Positions 5,778 through 5,833 of a stretch of 5,833 nt of DNA are shown one piece after another (the first letter of the stretch is position 1; each line of letters starts with the position of its first letter). The notes beneath the pieces were generated by a model. That model saw only the letters and a program-made list of their open reading frames with translations, ran no database searches and was not told where the DNA came from. The DNA comes from JANQUM01 sp047630355 (GTDB lineage: Bacteria; Bacteroidota; Bacteroidia; Cytophagales; Spirosomataceae): positions 1 to 5,833 of the forward strand of contig JBLHXN010000183.1 of NCBI GenBank assembly GCA_047630355.1. The letters run 5' to 3'. The translations under genes were made by a program, and so were the position numbers.

Positions 5778-5833
5778 TAAATTACGGATTTTACCAAAAA
5801 AATACTCAGATATACTACTCATATTAGAAATGA

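Noticed and set aside
5318..5797. Two minus-strand frames (5318-5506 and 5600-5797)
   Set aside because: Both are antisense to the DM13 lipoprotein, whose signal peptide and domain motifs are clear.
5830..5833. ATGA at the very end of the window, possible start of another gene
   Set aside because: Only one codon is visible, so nothing can be supported.

Overview
The window reads as chromosomal DNA of a Bacteroidota bacterium, probably a Cytophagales- or Flavobacteriia-like marine or soil organism. This rests on the low G+C content, A-rich and mostly Shine-Dalgarno-free gene starts, a CCTCAAA-type heptamer repeat, and several families that look typical of the phylum. The phylum call is inference from style and families, because no rRNA or other marker gene is present.

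Layout. (1) Positions 1-530 (+) hold the C-terminal part of a haloalkane dehalogenase cut by the window edge; the catalytic Glu and His are present. (2) Positions 531-769 are non-coding and end in a strong GC stem-loop that lies between convergent genes and probably terminates both. (3) Positions 770-3483 carry three minus-strand genes, in transcription order: a polytopic membrane protein of unknown function (2476-3483), a fumarylacetoacetate hydrolase family enzyme (1548-2402), and a Gly-rich DUF937 protein (770-1417). (4) Positions 3484-3586 are a short divergent intergenic region with two dyad symmetries. (5) Positions 3587-5777 carry plus-strand genes: a LysE/RhtB-type amino-acid exporter with a TTG start, an ATP-grasp ligase-like gene interrupted by an in-frame TAA, and a DM13-domain lipoprotein. 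The last 56 bases hold no supported gene.

How the genes work together: no classic pathway is evident. The dehalogenase and the FAH-family enzyme are both small-molecule catabolic enzymes, but they are on opposite strands and separated by a terminator, so they are not an operon. The exporter, ATP-grasp and lipoprotein genes are co-directional with gaps of about 45-52 bp and may be co-transcribed; a functional link between them is speculation.

The most unusual item is the ATP-grasp gene. A stop codon falls exactly in frame between the N-terminal region and the ATP-grasp fold, and an ATG follows three bases later in the same frame. This is either a fresh nonsense mutation, a sequence error, or a split gene expressed by termination-reinitiation. 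I do not see a convincing undescribed defence, mobile or RNA system here; there are no CRISPR repeats, insertion sequences, tRNAs or rRNAs.
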